A stretch of DNA of 64,000 nucleotides, taken from NCBI GenBank assembly GCA_947579605.1, contig OX388314.1, forward strand, positions 12,645,982 through 12,709,981, read 5' to 3'. Shown here in pieces: positions 32,216 to 43,030 of the stretch. A program made the position numbers and the translations under genes. This stretch comes from Athripsodes cinereus. Lineage: Eukaryota; Arthropoda; Insecta; Trichoptera; Leptoceridae. The notes beneath the pieces are model-generated. The model saw only the letters and a program-made list of their open reading frames with translations. It was not told the DNA's origin and did not search any database. Numbering within the stretch: position 1 is the stretch's first letter; each line of letters starts with the position of its first letter.

Positions 32216-33265
32216 ATAATAAACAAAAAGAAACAAAAAATAGCCCATATTGGGAAAAAATAAAATAAAGTGAGATCACACAATACATATGTGACATTGT
32301 TAACTATAATAAATTCTTAAAAGAATAAAATAAAACCAATATTATACCCAAGAATTAAGTACAATGCAATACATATATACAGTTGGTACAGATAACAGAG
32401 ATAAAGTGTCCAGAAACATTTCGGTTTAAAGACAGTGAGCCCAGGGGTCGCCGAATAACGGGGTAGTGTGGAAAACTATTTCCCTCCCAATGGGGATATT
32501 CCAACCAAAGCTACTCTCCACCAAGGGAGACAGGACGCACAAAACAAAACGAAAAACAAGATTGCGCCACGCAACATTCGCCACTAGATATTTTAATCAA
32601 TCGGTTGCGTTACTTTTTAAGTACAAAAATGGATGTGTCAATAAGGCCTACAGATAATCTCTCAAGTTGAGGACTATATTTCAAGCACGATATTATTTAT
32701 TTAGTAAACATATTTTCACAAGTACATTTTTTTTTCATTTACACAAGTATACATAAAAACACTGTAGGTACATAGATTAGCCACACTAGCCTCATGTGTG
32801 GCTAATCTATGTATAGTGCTGTGTTGTGGCTGCAAAAAAACATACAAAAAATAAATACAATTAGAAAATTTCTGAAAGAAGTATCAATAATCTCTAAAAA
32901 GAACTATAGTCGGTCTTTGTGTTATAAAACTCCTTGTACATAAAAATTAATATTAAATATTAGAGTGACATACATTTCGCCATGCAATGTGAAGTCTTTA
33001 GGAAGAAGGTAAATACATCACATGTGTGATATAATATCTTAATACATAGATAGACAAATACATTAAAATGATAAAGGTAATAAAGTATTGGTAAAAGTCA
33101 GGTAAAATATTTTAAATTTTTGAGAAAATTTCCTCTAAATTTTAATAATTTGCTAATTGAATTTATAAAAAAGTATCCAAACCAAAATGCTAGTACTACG
33201 TGAATTAATTATTTCTTAACTTTGTTGAAACAAACTACTTATACGCTTTCTTCGTGAATAATTGT
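32216..33265. other. AT-rich stretch with one GC-richer unknown block and a hairpin
   Basis: A GC-richer block at 32395-32610 (CCCAGGGGTCGCCGAATAAC and CCAATGGGGATATTCCAACC) looks like retroelement 3' UTR, but I cannot name it. A clean hairpin lies at 32770-32812 and is listed separately. The rest is AT-rich without features. Confidence 0.4.
32770..32812. repeat. Perfect 17-bp hairpin
   Basis: ACATAGATTAGCCACAC and its inverse complement are separated by nine bases (TAGCCTCAT); pairing weakens outside. It could be a tiny MITE relic or a transcribed hairpin. The loop and stem sizes do not specifically indicate a microRNA precursor. Confidence 0.6.
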
Positions 33266-33460
33266 GTCCACACAGCTGGATGATAACGTCAATCAATCAT
33301 CAATCTTCAATCATTCGGTGACGATTCGGAGCATTTTCCGAAGAAATAAAGACGGGTAACTAAGGCATTTATTCGAATATTTCTTTGGAAAATGCTCCAA
33401 ATCGTCACCGAATGATTGAAGATTGGTGAATGACTGACGCTTTCATCCAGCTGTGTGGAC
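33266..33460. repeat. Foldback MITE with GTCCACACAGCTGGATG ends
   Basis: 195 bp, almost entirely a hairpin: the left arm GTCCACACAGCTGGATG ... ATTCGGTGACGATTCGGAGC pairs with the right arm ... GCTCCAAATCGTCACCGAAT ... CATCCAGCTGTGTGGAC. The centre GGCATTTATTCGAATATTTC is shared with the foldback at 20376-20733. No clear target duplication is seen. Non-autonomous DNA transposon family, superfamily unknown. Confidence 0.75.
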
Positions 33461-33901
33461 GCAGACATTATAGAATTCTGTTATAATTATATTACGAAAT
33501 TTGATATCAAAATGAATAATTTATTATACCATTTGTTATATTAACAAAGGAATCCTTGCAAACACATCAACAATTTCTTAGATAATATCGTTTATTTTTG
33601 TCGATTTTCTAATGAAAAATATTTATGAATCAAGTCTTCATAGAGAAACTGCGGTTTTATATCTCATTTAATTAATTTATTAGTTACCCAATTATTTGTG
33701 GTCAGTTACTAACACTATGAAATGATTTAAAATGCGTAATATCTTTATGCATTATAAAAATGAACATTTATGCCACATTTATGCAATTACTGTTCGGAAC
33801 AAACGGGGCTCAATTTATTGTCAGCAAAAAGAACATTTGAAAAATTACCAAATTGCAAGTTCAATATTTATACGTGACATAAATATTCTTTTCATTTACA
33901 G

Positions 33902-33976
33902 AAAATAATAATGTTTCCTTTGGAGACCCCCTCAGAGAGACTTTACATAGGAACTATTCATAGATACGTCATTGTG
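33902..33976 (+). other. Candidate 75-nt host exon
   Basis: An acceptor-like ATTCTTTTCATTTACAG ends at 33901 and GTAAATAT follows at 33977. The 75 bases are open in phase 0 (KIIMFPLETPSERLYIGTIH, then RYVIV), again a multiple of three. In phase 2 they read NNNVSFGDPLRETLHRNYS to a TAG. Phase 0 would fit directly after the 18889-18930 micro-exon. The donor is not strong and I do not recognise the peptide. Confidence 0.25.
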
Positions 33977-34042
33977 GTAAATATACCTAGGTAAATAACA
34001 TAGTTTAGTGCAACAGTTTATATATTTATACAGCCTTGTATA

Positions 34043-34288
34043 TTAAACGAAGCAGATGAAGGCAGCCAGGGCCATATACGTCACACGTAGCGGCAGCACC
34101 ATCCTGTCGCCGTCGGGACGCCACAAGATCCGCCCACATAGTTTATTCCACCCACCATCAAAGAAATGGCGCAAATAGTCTCCGACAGGTTTCATACTCT
34201 GCGTTTTAAATAATTTGCTTATTCTATCATGAATTTTATGTAAATTAAGATGAAACAAGCTTTGATTTTTCAATCCATTCTCGCTCAT
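34043..34288 (-). CDS. Possible small C-terminal-membrane protein
   Basis: 81 codons from ATG to TAA on the minus strand. The second half has a higher GC content at third codon positions than the neighbouring DNA and reads MKPVGDYLRHFFDGGWNKLC, then GRILWRPDGDRMVLPLRVTY and a hydrophobic end MALAAFICFV that could be a short membrane segment. A TTTAAAACGCAG sequence just upstream of the codons for SMKPV could be a splice acceptor, making only the last 50 residues coding. I do not recognise the protein. Alternatives are an exon of a larger minus-strand gene or chance. Confidence 0.35.
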   Translation of the reverse strand: MSENGLKNQSLFHLNLHKIHDRISKLFKTQSMKPVGDYLRHFFDGGWNKLCGRILWRPDGDRMVLPLRVTYMALAAFICFV

Positions 34289-34751
34289 ATTTATTTATTG
34301 GTTTAGTATAAAAACAACTCATAGATTGACGTGAAATGTTAATCTCAGTAACCAATAATGTTTCAGTGTGCGTCGAAATGTCAAAAAAGTAGGTCATGGT
34401 CCTGTGCAAATACTATGATAACCACCTATTCCGAAAATGACATAACCAGTAAACTAATTGCATGTAAATAGCCAATCATTTTGAAATATTTATAGAATTT
34501 TACTAGAGATACCGCGTTTGTTGATTTATTTAGTAAATTTAATTTTGCAATATCTGAGATAAAGTTATCAAAATTTTAATTTAGTTAAAACTATCGTAAA
34601 ACTAAATTAAAATTTTCAACTGATTCAATGTTTCTCTTAAATCTGGACCATTATGCTAACTGCAAGTCCTCCAAAGTTTTACATTTTTTTTAATGTTGAC
34701 TTAAAATTAATTTCAGTTATTAGTTACAAATGATACGTTATCTATGTATCT

Positions 34752-34990
34752 TGTCGACCGGTGAGGCGCGGAGGTAACGCTCTTGCCTTTGAGTCACGAG
34801 GTCCCGGGTTCGATTCCCGGCCAGGGCAAAATGAAGAATGACCTTTTTCAAATTGTCATGGGTTTGAATATTACATGTATGTATATGTGTTTAATGCATT
34901 GCATATGTGTGTATCGCCGCTTAAGTACCCATAATACAAGATTCATCCAAATTTGGGACTAGCTCAATCTGTGTGAATTGTCTATATATG
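34752..34990 (+). mobile_element. Second tRNA-derived SINE family
   Basis: The head reads GACCGGTGAGGCGCGGAGGT, then TTTGAGTCACGAGGTCCC, then the consensus B box GGGTTCGATTCCCGG. The body continues CAGGGCAAAATGAAGAATG and ends with CAAATTTGGGACTAGCTCAA and CTGTGTGAATTGTCT, a segment shared by many insect SINE/LINE 3' ends (recalled, not searched). There is no stable acceptor stem around the head, so it is a SINE rather than a tRNA gene. Confidence 0.7.
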
Positions 34991-35928
34991 TATGCTATGC
35001 GTTAATATTTAACAAATTTTTCAAGTGCTATAAAGATTATGTAGTTGGCATCAGCCTCTTCTGCAATATTCCTATTTTAAATAATATCACCTGCTAAAAA
35101 CAACTCGATTAAAATCTAACGAGTTTAAATTGAACGTTATTATATTGCAAATTCCATTCACCATCTGTGGGTTGAATATATTGCCACAACAAAGTCATAA
35201 TAAGTAGGTATGTGAAGCATTTCTTATTTCGTTACGAGAGACCCGCTGAAGCGAATGATGTAAGGAAATGATTACACTCGATAGGTAGGCAAATGTCCCA
35301 CCCCTATTTAGATTTCATCAGCTGTGCTTTAAATGGAGAACAGAAAAAAATGTTTTCCTCTCCTTGAATTTTTCGTTAGTTTATTTTTTTGGATTAGAAA
35401 ATTGAACATTTTATTGCCAATGATATTTACTAACAATAGAGACCTACCTAGCCTTTTTCAAATAGATTTTACAAAATTAACGGAATATTCTCTCCGTGTT
35501 ACTGAAGAAGGTCTAATTATTTGTAATTGATATTTACATTGATGCACCTAAACGCTTAGTGAAAATTGTGTTGATTGACTAGTATTTTGAATATCTTTAG
35601 TTTATAAATGTGATCGGAGTTTTGAATGAAATGAGTTCATTTTTGATATAATCCAACAATCATTTTGTATAAATGATATACTTACACAAAAGTACATAAA
35701 CAATACAGCAAACAGAATTGGTAGAATCGGTGAACGTACCATGGGTAAAGTGCACTTAAACCAGCCTAAGCCGATTCGTAAGCATCGGGACACCTTTCCT
35801 GTTTCATACAAAAGGGAGTTTGCACCGTCTGTAGGTTGTGCGGATGAGGTGTCTGTTGAGTAATATTCTTTACATATATAATATATTTAAGTAATAATAT
35901 TTATGTAAAGTAAATCATTCTCGCATTT
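34991..35928. other. AT-rich stretch, no gene seen
   Basis: The frame at 35333-35530 has an ATG but no motif. A GC-richer block at 35735-35860 (CCAGCCTAAGCCGATTCG) may be an old repeat; no second copy in the window. Confidence 0.35.
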
Positions 35929-36105
35929 TTTTTTAGAAAGATATATCTGGGTTTTTGTTATAAACCCAAACACAACCTTATACACCTTTCACAGTAAGCT
36001 ACTGAAAGCTTGTGTCGTGAAAGGGGAGTTTTCCGGCACCTGGGACCGAACCACGGGGCCGCTGTTCACGAGGCCGAGACTCTACCCCCAGGCTACCGAC
36101 GAACT
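35929..36105 (-). mobile_element. tRNA-derived SINE, copy 4
   Basis: Same family as copies 1-3 and well preserved on the minus strand: GTAGCCTGGGGGTAGAGTCT, GGTTCGGTCCCAGGTGCC, CTCCCCTTTCACGACAC, AAACCCAGATATATCTTTC and a T-run on the plus side. One change in the B box (TCGGTCCC). Confidence 0.85.
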
Positions 36106-36374
36106 CAAATTTTATTTATCTGGACTTAATACTAGGGTATGTTTACATATAAGATTAATTTTCAACAGACCTCTCTATGATCACATGTTTTTTAATACAC
36201 ATCCCTTTGCGGTTAGAGAGTGATTATGGGTATTTCCAATGCTTACGAATTGGCTCTGGTTGGTTTAAGCATGCTTTATACTAGTAACATTCACCAATTT
36301 CCATCGCACTCATTATGTCTCTCACATATTACTTTTTGTTCGCAACGGGTGACTAGACTAATCGCTGTGAAGCA

Positions 36375-36660
36375 ATTTCAGTTGGTCTTGAGAAAAACCG
36401 TTGGCTTCTGCCCGACGTTTCGTGCAGGATGAATCGTGATGGATGAATCCTGCACGAAACTTTGAAATCTGACATCAGCTGGGGCGTAGAGGGGCGGTGG
36501 CAGCCACGGTGGCGCGGGTGTCATGAAGGCAGCAGGCGTCGGTGAGATCGACCTTTTCATCATAGCCTTTTTTATAATGAACTCTCAAATATTCAATCGA
36601 TGGCTTTAGCGTAATTTGAACGCTGTGAAATAATGTCTCTTTGAAAATCATGTTTACCAA
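36375..36660 (-). repeat. Possible Penelope-like element end with GAAACG hairpin
   Basis: GTTTCGTGCAGGAT (36417-36430) and its inverse (36447-36460) form a 14-bp hairpin. On the minus strand, CCTGCACGAAACGTCGGGCA is a motif order I associate with Penelope-like terminal repeats. A GC-rich minus-strand block follows at 36460-36560 and is open for about 60 codons, without a domain I recognise. Confidence 0.4.
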
Positions 36661-36721
36661 CGTACCTTCCTAATCTTGGTAATTCTATATTTTCCAATAT
36701 ACCCATTTGGTTAACGATATT

Positions 36722-37090
36722 ATTATTTATTTATTTATCACTTGTACACGGCGTGAGCCATTTACACGTTATACATATAACAAAGTAAAAAAAAACTATT
36801 TGACAGACAACAATAATAAAAAATGATAAAAAATGAATTGTACAAATTTATAAAAATAAACATTAAGATGTAACAAAAATAGTAGTTATTTGAACAAAAC
36901 AACAATATTGATTGAGTCGACGTTAATTTTGTAAAACTCCATTATATTTGATCGAAAACAACAATAGTAGTAGAATAAAACAATTAAATTATACAGAGAT
37001 TGGACAAAATTTGGTGAAAACAAACAATAAAAGACAAAATGTCATATACAAATTAAAATAAATAAAGAGAAAACTCCCATAGAAAACCAT
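36722..37090 (-). repeat. LINE 3' end, GGC-hairpin family
   Basis: On the minus strand the sequence reaches AAATGGCTCACGCCGTGTAC and then AAATAAATAAATAATAA, the same layout as the end of the 26.3-kb LINE. The A-rich body upstream on that strand is probably 3' UTR; no coding sequence was found. Confidence 0.5.
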
Positions 37091-37519
37091 ATTTTGCGAT
37101 ATTTATTATAAGAATGAGTTCTCTTACGACATAACAATAATCAATCATTTATACGTCAAAAGATAGGAAATGACCGTAGAATTAACATGAGAACAAGTAT
37201 TTATATTTCAGTATAAGGATATAATAAAAATAAATGTTTATTTGTAAAATCATAATCATCATCTCAATTAAAATATTTTAAGTGGTTCTCCATTTAGTCT
37301 CTCTTGTTACTATTTATATGAGGGTATTTTTAAATGTCATCAAAAGTTGCATTTTATGAAATACCTACTTAAAAATCGAGACCTACTTCCTCTTTATGTA
37401 CCGTCTTTGTGATGTAAAAATATGAAATGAGTTACATAGCTACCAGATATTTTCTCTTAGTGCATTTATAATATTATTTCCAATGAAAAAAACTCGTAGT
37501 TTGTGCCTTATATATGTGG

Positions 37520-37655
37520 TTAGATGGAAGAAATCACTTTAAAGTGATAATCTCGCCACTGCACATCGTCCTAGTTTTTAAAATTTCATATTATTTTGTT
37601 AACACTGTTATGTAATGATGATGTGCAAGAAGAATAAATAAATAAATAAAATATA
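37520..37655 (+). repeat. LINE 3' UTR end, GTGAT-hairpin family
   Basis: GGTTAGATGGAAGAAATCAC, TTTAAAGTGATAATCTCGCC, then GTGCAAGAAGAATAAATAAA: a hairpin and an (AAAT)n tail in the same order as at 61115-61245 and the inverted copy 25148-25290. Confidence 0.65.
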
Positions 37656-37842
37656 CTTACTGACAATACATGTGTTTAATAATGTAGAGAATTTCTTAGC
37701 GTATACAAAAATAAGTTTTATACTTTTATTTTAAGTATGTACTTAAACAATACAAAAAGTGAATAATTCATACACATTCTTGCCCTTGAGCATATTTTGT
37801 GATATAATAGAGTTATACATCTTTGGTGAAAACCATTATTTA

Positions 37843-38101
37843 CACTGAGAAAAATACTAACGAAATTTCACAACGAATCATTGGTACGTACTATCAGATT
37901 AGGACCAGAGATCGTACAAACGATTCATTAGTACGAATCTATAATATTAACTCTTCGCAAACAAGTTGTTGGTAAATTTACCAATGATTTGTTTGCGAAG
38001 AGTTAATATTATAGATTTATACCAATGAATCGTTTGTACGATCTCTGGTCCTAATCTGATAGTACCGTACCAATGATTCGTTTTGAGTATTTTTCTCAGT
38101 G
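37843..38101. mobile_element. Palindromic MITE with TA flanks
   Basis: The ends are CACTGAGAAAAATACT and its inverse, flanked by TA on both sides (37841-37842, 38102-38103). The whole 259 bp is an inverted repeat: CAGATTAGGACCAGAGATCG, AACTCTTCGCAAACAA and others recur in inverse order around a short centre near 37977. A TA duplication and CACTG-type ends fit a Tc1/mariner-like non-autonomous element. No coding capacity. Confidence 0.82.
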
Positions 38102-38103
38102 TA

Positions 38104-39182
38104 ACAACGATAAAAGAAGCCTTTGGATTAAAACGTAAATGTTTACTAATGATTTGATTACATAACAATCTAAACTGAATGTTATCACAGAATATTTATA
38201 TCTCAATACAAATATTATTTCGTCGGCAGTTTTTTCCATAATTTCTTGATAAATATATTTTATGTACCAACCGGAAACTCGTCACGTGTATAAATTGAAT
38301 GAAAGTTATTAAAATGAATTTAAAAAGAGAATGTGTAAGAATATGAGTACAAAGTGTCTTTTTCACATTTTGAAAAGTAACTAACCTTAACTATAATAGG
38401 TGGATCATCATTTCCCGCAACTGAAGTAGTCAGTGCACTAACTGCATATTGCATGCTTCATTCTCTGTACCATATTTACCATAATGTGTTCTGTTTTTTA
38501 TTTCATTGCAGCAACATTTTATTACGTAGTTTATTATTTTGCTCATCATTGTTATTTCAGATCAAAGACACGATTTGTTTTGTTTACTTTCCTTGTGAGA
38601 TCATACATAACTGAAGTTTAAAGTTAAACATATTATCTGGTGCAAGCAAAAATTAGTCATAAGCTATTGGGTATTCAATTGACTAGTAATATATCATTTT
38701 GAATGTTGTCATTAGTAACTTGTATTCAATTATGGTAAAAAATATACCCGTGACTTCAGTACGTACATAGAGGGGAAGAGCAAGCAATAACAATATTTCC
38801 CTCGTAAGTACTTTGTCAATCACCGCTCAATCTGTTGATATTATTTATTGGCAACCATCAAAGGAATAAGTTAACATAATGATGTGAAGCAATGCCAGTA
38901 CATTCCCGTCTCTTCCCACGACGTTTTTAGGGATGGGAATATAAAATTAAACCAACAAATACGTTCAAGTCGGTACTCGTATTAATAAATATCCAATCGA
39001 AGTGTTTTTCTACCTACATATTTTATTTCACCACCTTTTCCAAATATAGCCATGCGGGGTCTCAAACTGCAAACCAGTTCCCAATGTAAGAAACTTTGAA
39101 TATATTTTCCTACATATAAATATAGACCTACGTAAAATTAAATCAAAGAATTTCTCAAGGGCATTTTTATAATTTTACCATC
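38104..39182. other. AT-rich stretch
   Basis: No gene. At 38561-38614 a short open frame (IKDTICFVYFPCEIIHN) follows a fair acceptor (TTGTTATTTCAG) and ends in TGA; by itself this is too little to call an exon. Confidence 0.35.
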
Positions 39183-39320
39183 GTAAATGAGGTAGCCAGC
39201 GGATAAGTTGTGTAAAGTCGGCCTCTCCATGCCAATTAAGTTTAAGACATTCAGGTTGGGTGCTCCTCACCGCACCTCATCGCTAAAATGAAGATGTGAA
39301 ATGTCTTATAACGTGATGTT
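39183..39320 (-). repeat. CACGGCAT-family repeat, diverged
   Basis: GAGGTAGCCAGCGGATAAGT, CTCTCCATGCCAATTAAG, AAGACATTCAGGTTGGGTG and CCTCATCGCTAAAATGAAG follow the order of the 42.77-kb copy. Confidence 0.65.
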
Positions 39321-39323
39321 CAA

Positions 39324-39490
39324 TTTTTTTTAAAGTTCTATATGGGTTTTTGTTACAAACCCAAATCTACATTATACACCTTTCACAGTAAACTAAAAGC
39401 CTGTGTCGTGAAAGGGAGTTTGAAGGCATCTGGGATCTTACCACGCACCTCATATGCACGAGGCTGGGACTCTACCTCCAGGCTACCGAT
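39324..39490 (-). mobile_element. tRNA-derived SINE, copy 5 (decayed)
   Basis: The body CACCTTTCACAGTAAACTAA and TGTGTCGTGAAAGGGAG is clear, but the head has mutations in the B box (GGATCTTACC in place of a GATCGAACC type). It directly follows the repeat at 39183-39320, so one may have inserted beside the other. Confidence 0.78.
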
Positions 39491-42400
39491 GTAGATTAAT
39501 AAATACACCTTAAAATATAATATTTTTAAAAATAATGTACCTAGTTAGATTTACACGTGTTAATTCAAAGCTATGAAAGTAAAAAAATATTTGTTATATT
39601 TTCTGTAGATAATCTCCCAACGTTTCAATATACCTATTTCCAAGGAAAAAATCAAAATATACTTTTCAATTTGTGTCATTACAAATAGAAAATATTTCAC
39701 CAATAGTTGTCAACAAACATTATAATTAAAGTTAGATAGATACCACATCCCTATAATATCACCTCAACTCCCTCACATAATCTCCCTCCCCTACTAGAGT
39801 CCTTCATCAAACATCCTACCCCCATCCATTCATCCCACTTTTCTGTTTTTTATCCTTCCTCCGGCTTCTTTTCTCGCCTTGTTGCTACATAATTAAATGG
39901 ACTTGATTAAAAATATACTCAGTCGATTTCATTTTCCTCTAAGATTATGTAAATATTAATTAAACATTTCTAAAAGTTTTTTTCGAACTTTTGAATATTT
40001 TATTCTGTATACGATACTTTACAAAATAAACTAAATTTGTTCCAACATTTTTCACCTTACTTAGATAATACATTTAAGATTTATTATAGTATAGTATGAT
40101 GTTTATTAATTATATTACTCATACGCAGTATATGACAGTACCTATTTGTGATTTTTTAATTATCTCGGTAATACATCTTTTTTATACTGATCCATCTATT
40201 CCCATGATAAATTATGATATTTTTCATTGTAAGGTAAATTAGTGAAATCATTCTAAACGAATAAATAGATTGAGGATGAATGAACTCAGATAAATAACGA
40301 GCCTGGATTTATTTGTCAAACAAAAGGGGTTTTTCGAATAATTTACGACACACGCAATAAGTTTACATATAAAGTTATAAATTATCATTTTGTGGGCAGT
40401 CCACTTAACTGCACATGTTTTTGTTATAATATGATAAAGTAGTATTCAGATACCGAATCTATGTATAATAATTTTTGAACCAAAAGTTGACTGGGATGTT
40501 TTAATACATATTTCCTCAAATATTGGCGTAAAAAATTGAAAACAAGTTCCTGCTTAAGAAACTGCTGTCACAAAGTCTAGAAATACTAAAGCTGTAGCGT
40601 GTTTTTCCATTTTAAGTAGTTGGGGTGGTTTTATAAAATATTAAAAAAACAAAATAAGTACATGAAGACACGCTTGTCGAAGGAGAAGAAGGGATGATAA
40701 AATAAGTGTTTTGGAAGATAGAAGAATAAAGCTTATAATTAAATATCTGAACTTCGAGGTTTACCTGTCTACATTGTTACAAAAGTGATTAATTTTATGT
40801 AGATGTATTACGAGATAATGTTTATTTTATTATCTGTTTTGAGTAAATGTATTTAGAATGCGTTTATGAGGACCTGTATGAATATGAAGAAAATGAAAGC
40901 AGTGTGCGGTGACAAGTTGACTTGGCTTTCAGTCCTCTCTGGTTTCCCCACAAAGTATATAGAAAAGATCTTCCAAACGCCTGAAAATCACTTGTTTTTA
41001 TTCATAAATTCTATAATAAATTGACTTCATTCCAGAAGAGATATTAAATAGAGAGTAGTATAAAAGTTTCTCACGACAGCGGTTTTTGCCTGCCATCCCT
41101 TCAGGCTTGCCCAGCCCTGTGAGGACAATTTTGGTTTGAATATGCGGATAAATAGGAGTCTATGATTTCTGAAACATCCGGATAGAGGTAGATTTGAAAG
41201 GGTAGTCAGTCAATTCCACCTCGTGGAAGTCTTAGAAAGGATAAAAATCTGAGAACCTATTTGAAATCAATTTTATATAGAAACTTTATAAGCAATGTTT
41301 GAAATCTAGTCCTAATACGATGATAAAGTTCTAGAAAAAAATGAAATACATGAACGATAGTGTGGCTCAATAGCTGATCTTGCGTATGCCAGACTTTCCT
41401 TTATCAAGTAAATGTAAAGGTATACTAATATTTCTTTTAAAAAAGTTCATTTTAATTCATTATATACTTTACTCTTTTATATTATGAAAAGATTGAAAGT
41501 TGATCAAACTTTACTTTACTATGTTGATGCCTTCTAATGTAAACAAAAAAAAAACAGGATAAAATTACTCAGTAGTGATGTTTCCCGTATAGAAATAGGT
41601 TTCTTTTAATTTTCAGCGACATGGTTAAAACTTTAGATTTCTGATTAATAATGCATACAAAAGACACAAGAGAACTGTAAGAAGTGTATTGATTATAAAG
41701 TTGAAAAAAAAAATGCTAAATAAAATAAGCGATTGAATAATTTAGAAAAACTGAAATCACATTGTAAGTTTGAATAATAAAGGCAAAATACTTAATGAAA
41801 AATCTAGTAACGAAAAATTGAACCATTGTATGAACATTCATGTCTAATAATTATATGTGCAAATACCTGTCGTCCTTAAATTTATATAAATATTTAGCTT
41901 GTGTTAATGGTTAGAAATAATGAATATAAAAGTATTGAAATTATTCTTACTTGATTATTTCTACCAAGTAAACACATGTGATGTAAACCTTTTAAATTGA
42001 ATTCGAGTCATGCAGTTTCTCTTCGAAAACCTGAAAGCATACCATTAGACACTTCTGATATTAATAATTAATCTATTAAAATGGAGATACATAAATAGTG
42101 AATTCTAGTTGAGACGACAGAAGGTACACACTTAATCACTATACAGGAAATATTTTCTTTCATTATGGCACACAGGAGATAACATATAAATAAGTTCATT
42201 GTATGAAAAAATAAACCAACCGTGTAAATATCTTGTGTGAAATGCCACCATAGTATGTATAGATAGATAGGATGTGTATCTATCGAGGAAGGTAATTTAT
42301 TTTATAGGGTAAAAAGAACTAGTGAATCTGGATTAGCAGACGTTGACACCGCGTGCGTGATATCGTTAATGATTCTAAACCCTATCTGACAGTCATTTAT

Positions 42401-42742
42401 TTCACTTTGTTTTACTAACACATTGGCGCGTCACTGCTATTAGTACTTCTTCATATACTTTGACATTAAATAAACTGTATTACATCTACCCATACACCTA
42501 CTAACAAACGAATACAACATATATGAATAATACCAACCTACTTCCAATTTCAATTCTAAAGCGAAAAGGGTAAAAGGGGTAAATGCTTAAATTTGAGTGA
42601 GAAATATTTTTGATGGCAAGTAAACCTGGGAAACACAATGTCATAGACCGATTGTAATTATCTGTCTTTTTGTCAAAACTTGTTACATCGATCTATATAT
42701 TGACTTACTAATACAAAATATGAATAATACTAAGAAATATCT
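39491..42742. other. 3.2-kb AT-rich stretch with a pyrimidine-rich tract
   Basis: 39745-39890 is strongly C/T-rich on the plus strand (CCCTCACATAATCTCCCTCC, ATCCTACCCCCATCCATTC). An inverted copy of the CGGATATTTC repeat lies at 41050-41185. No gene was recognised; open frames are short and AT-rich. Confidence 0.4.
41050..41185 (-). repeat. Third copy of the CGGATATTTCAGGAGTC repeat
   Basis: Read on the minus strand, CCGGATGTTTCAGAAATCAT and GACTCCTATTTATCCGC match the copies at 30.63 and 32.1 kb, and the copy continues into GTCCTCACAGGGCTGGGCAA. Confidence 0.5.
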
Positions 42743-43030
42743 ATTTTCTATCTATCTATCTATCTATACCATCACGGCATATCCCACAAGTGGGGTAGCC
42801 AGCAGACCAGCTGCATATAAAATATGCAAGCTGTCTTCTCCGTGCCAATATAAAATCAAGACATTCAGGATGGGTGGCAAACCTCATCGCTGAATTTAAG
42901 ATGTAAAATGTCTTATTTTTCGAACACCTGCCTTTTACAGGACACTCGAAAACTTATGGAGAAGAGTGGGAGACCAATTCTTTACCGGGTTCTCCACGGG
43001 ATTTATTTTCTCTGCTTCCAAAAGGAATAT
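42743..43030 (-). repeat. CACGGCAT-family repeat, best copy, with (TATC)n end
   Basis: Starts with a (TATC)n microsatellite at 42744-42766, then ACCATCACGGCATATCCCAC, AAGTGGGGTAGCCAGCAGAC, CAAGACATTCAGGATGGGTG, AAACCTCATCGCTGAATTTA, GGACACTCGAAAACTTATGG and TTTACCGGGTTCTCCACG. Copies of various lengths occur at 3205, 6145, 19437, 39183, 44868, 46677, 50545 and 60466. No frame is conserved, so it is probably a LINE 3' region or SINE body, with its 3' end at the microsatellite. Confidence 0.8.

Noticed and set aside
34752..34830. Functional tRNA gene
   Set aside because: The B box is perfect but no acceptor stem closes the head, and a SINE-type body and tail follow.
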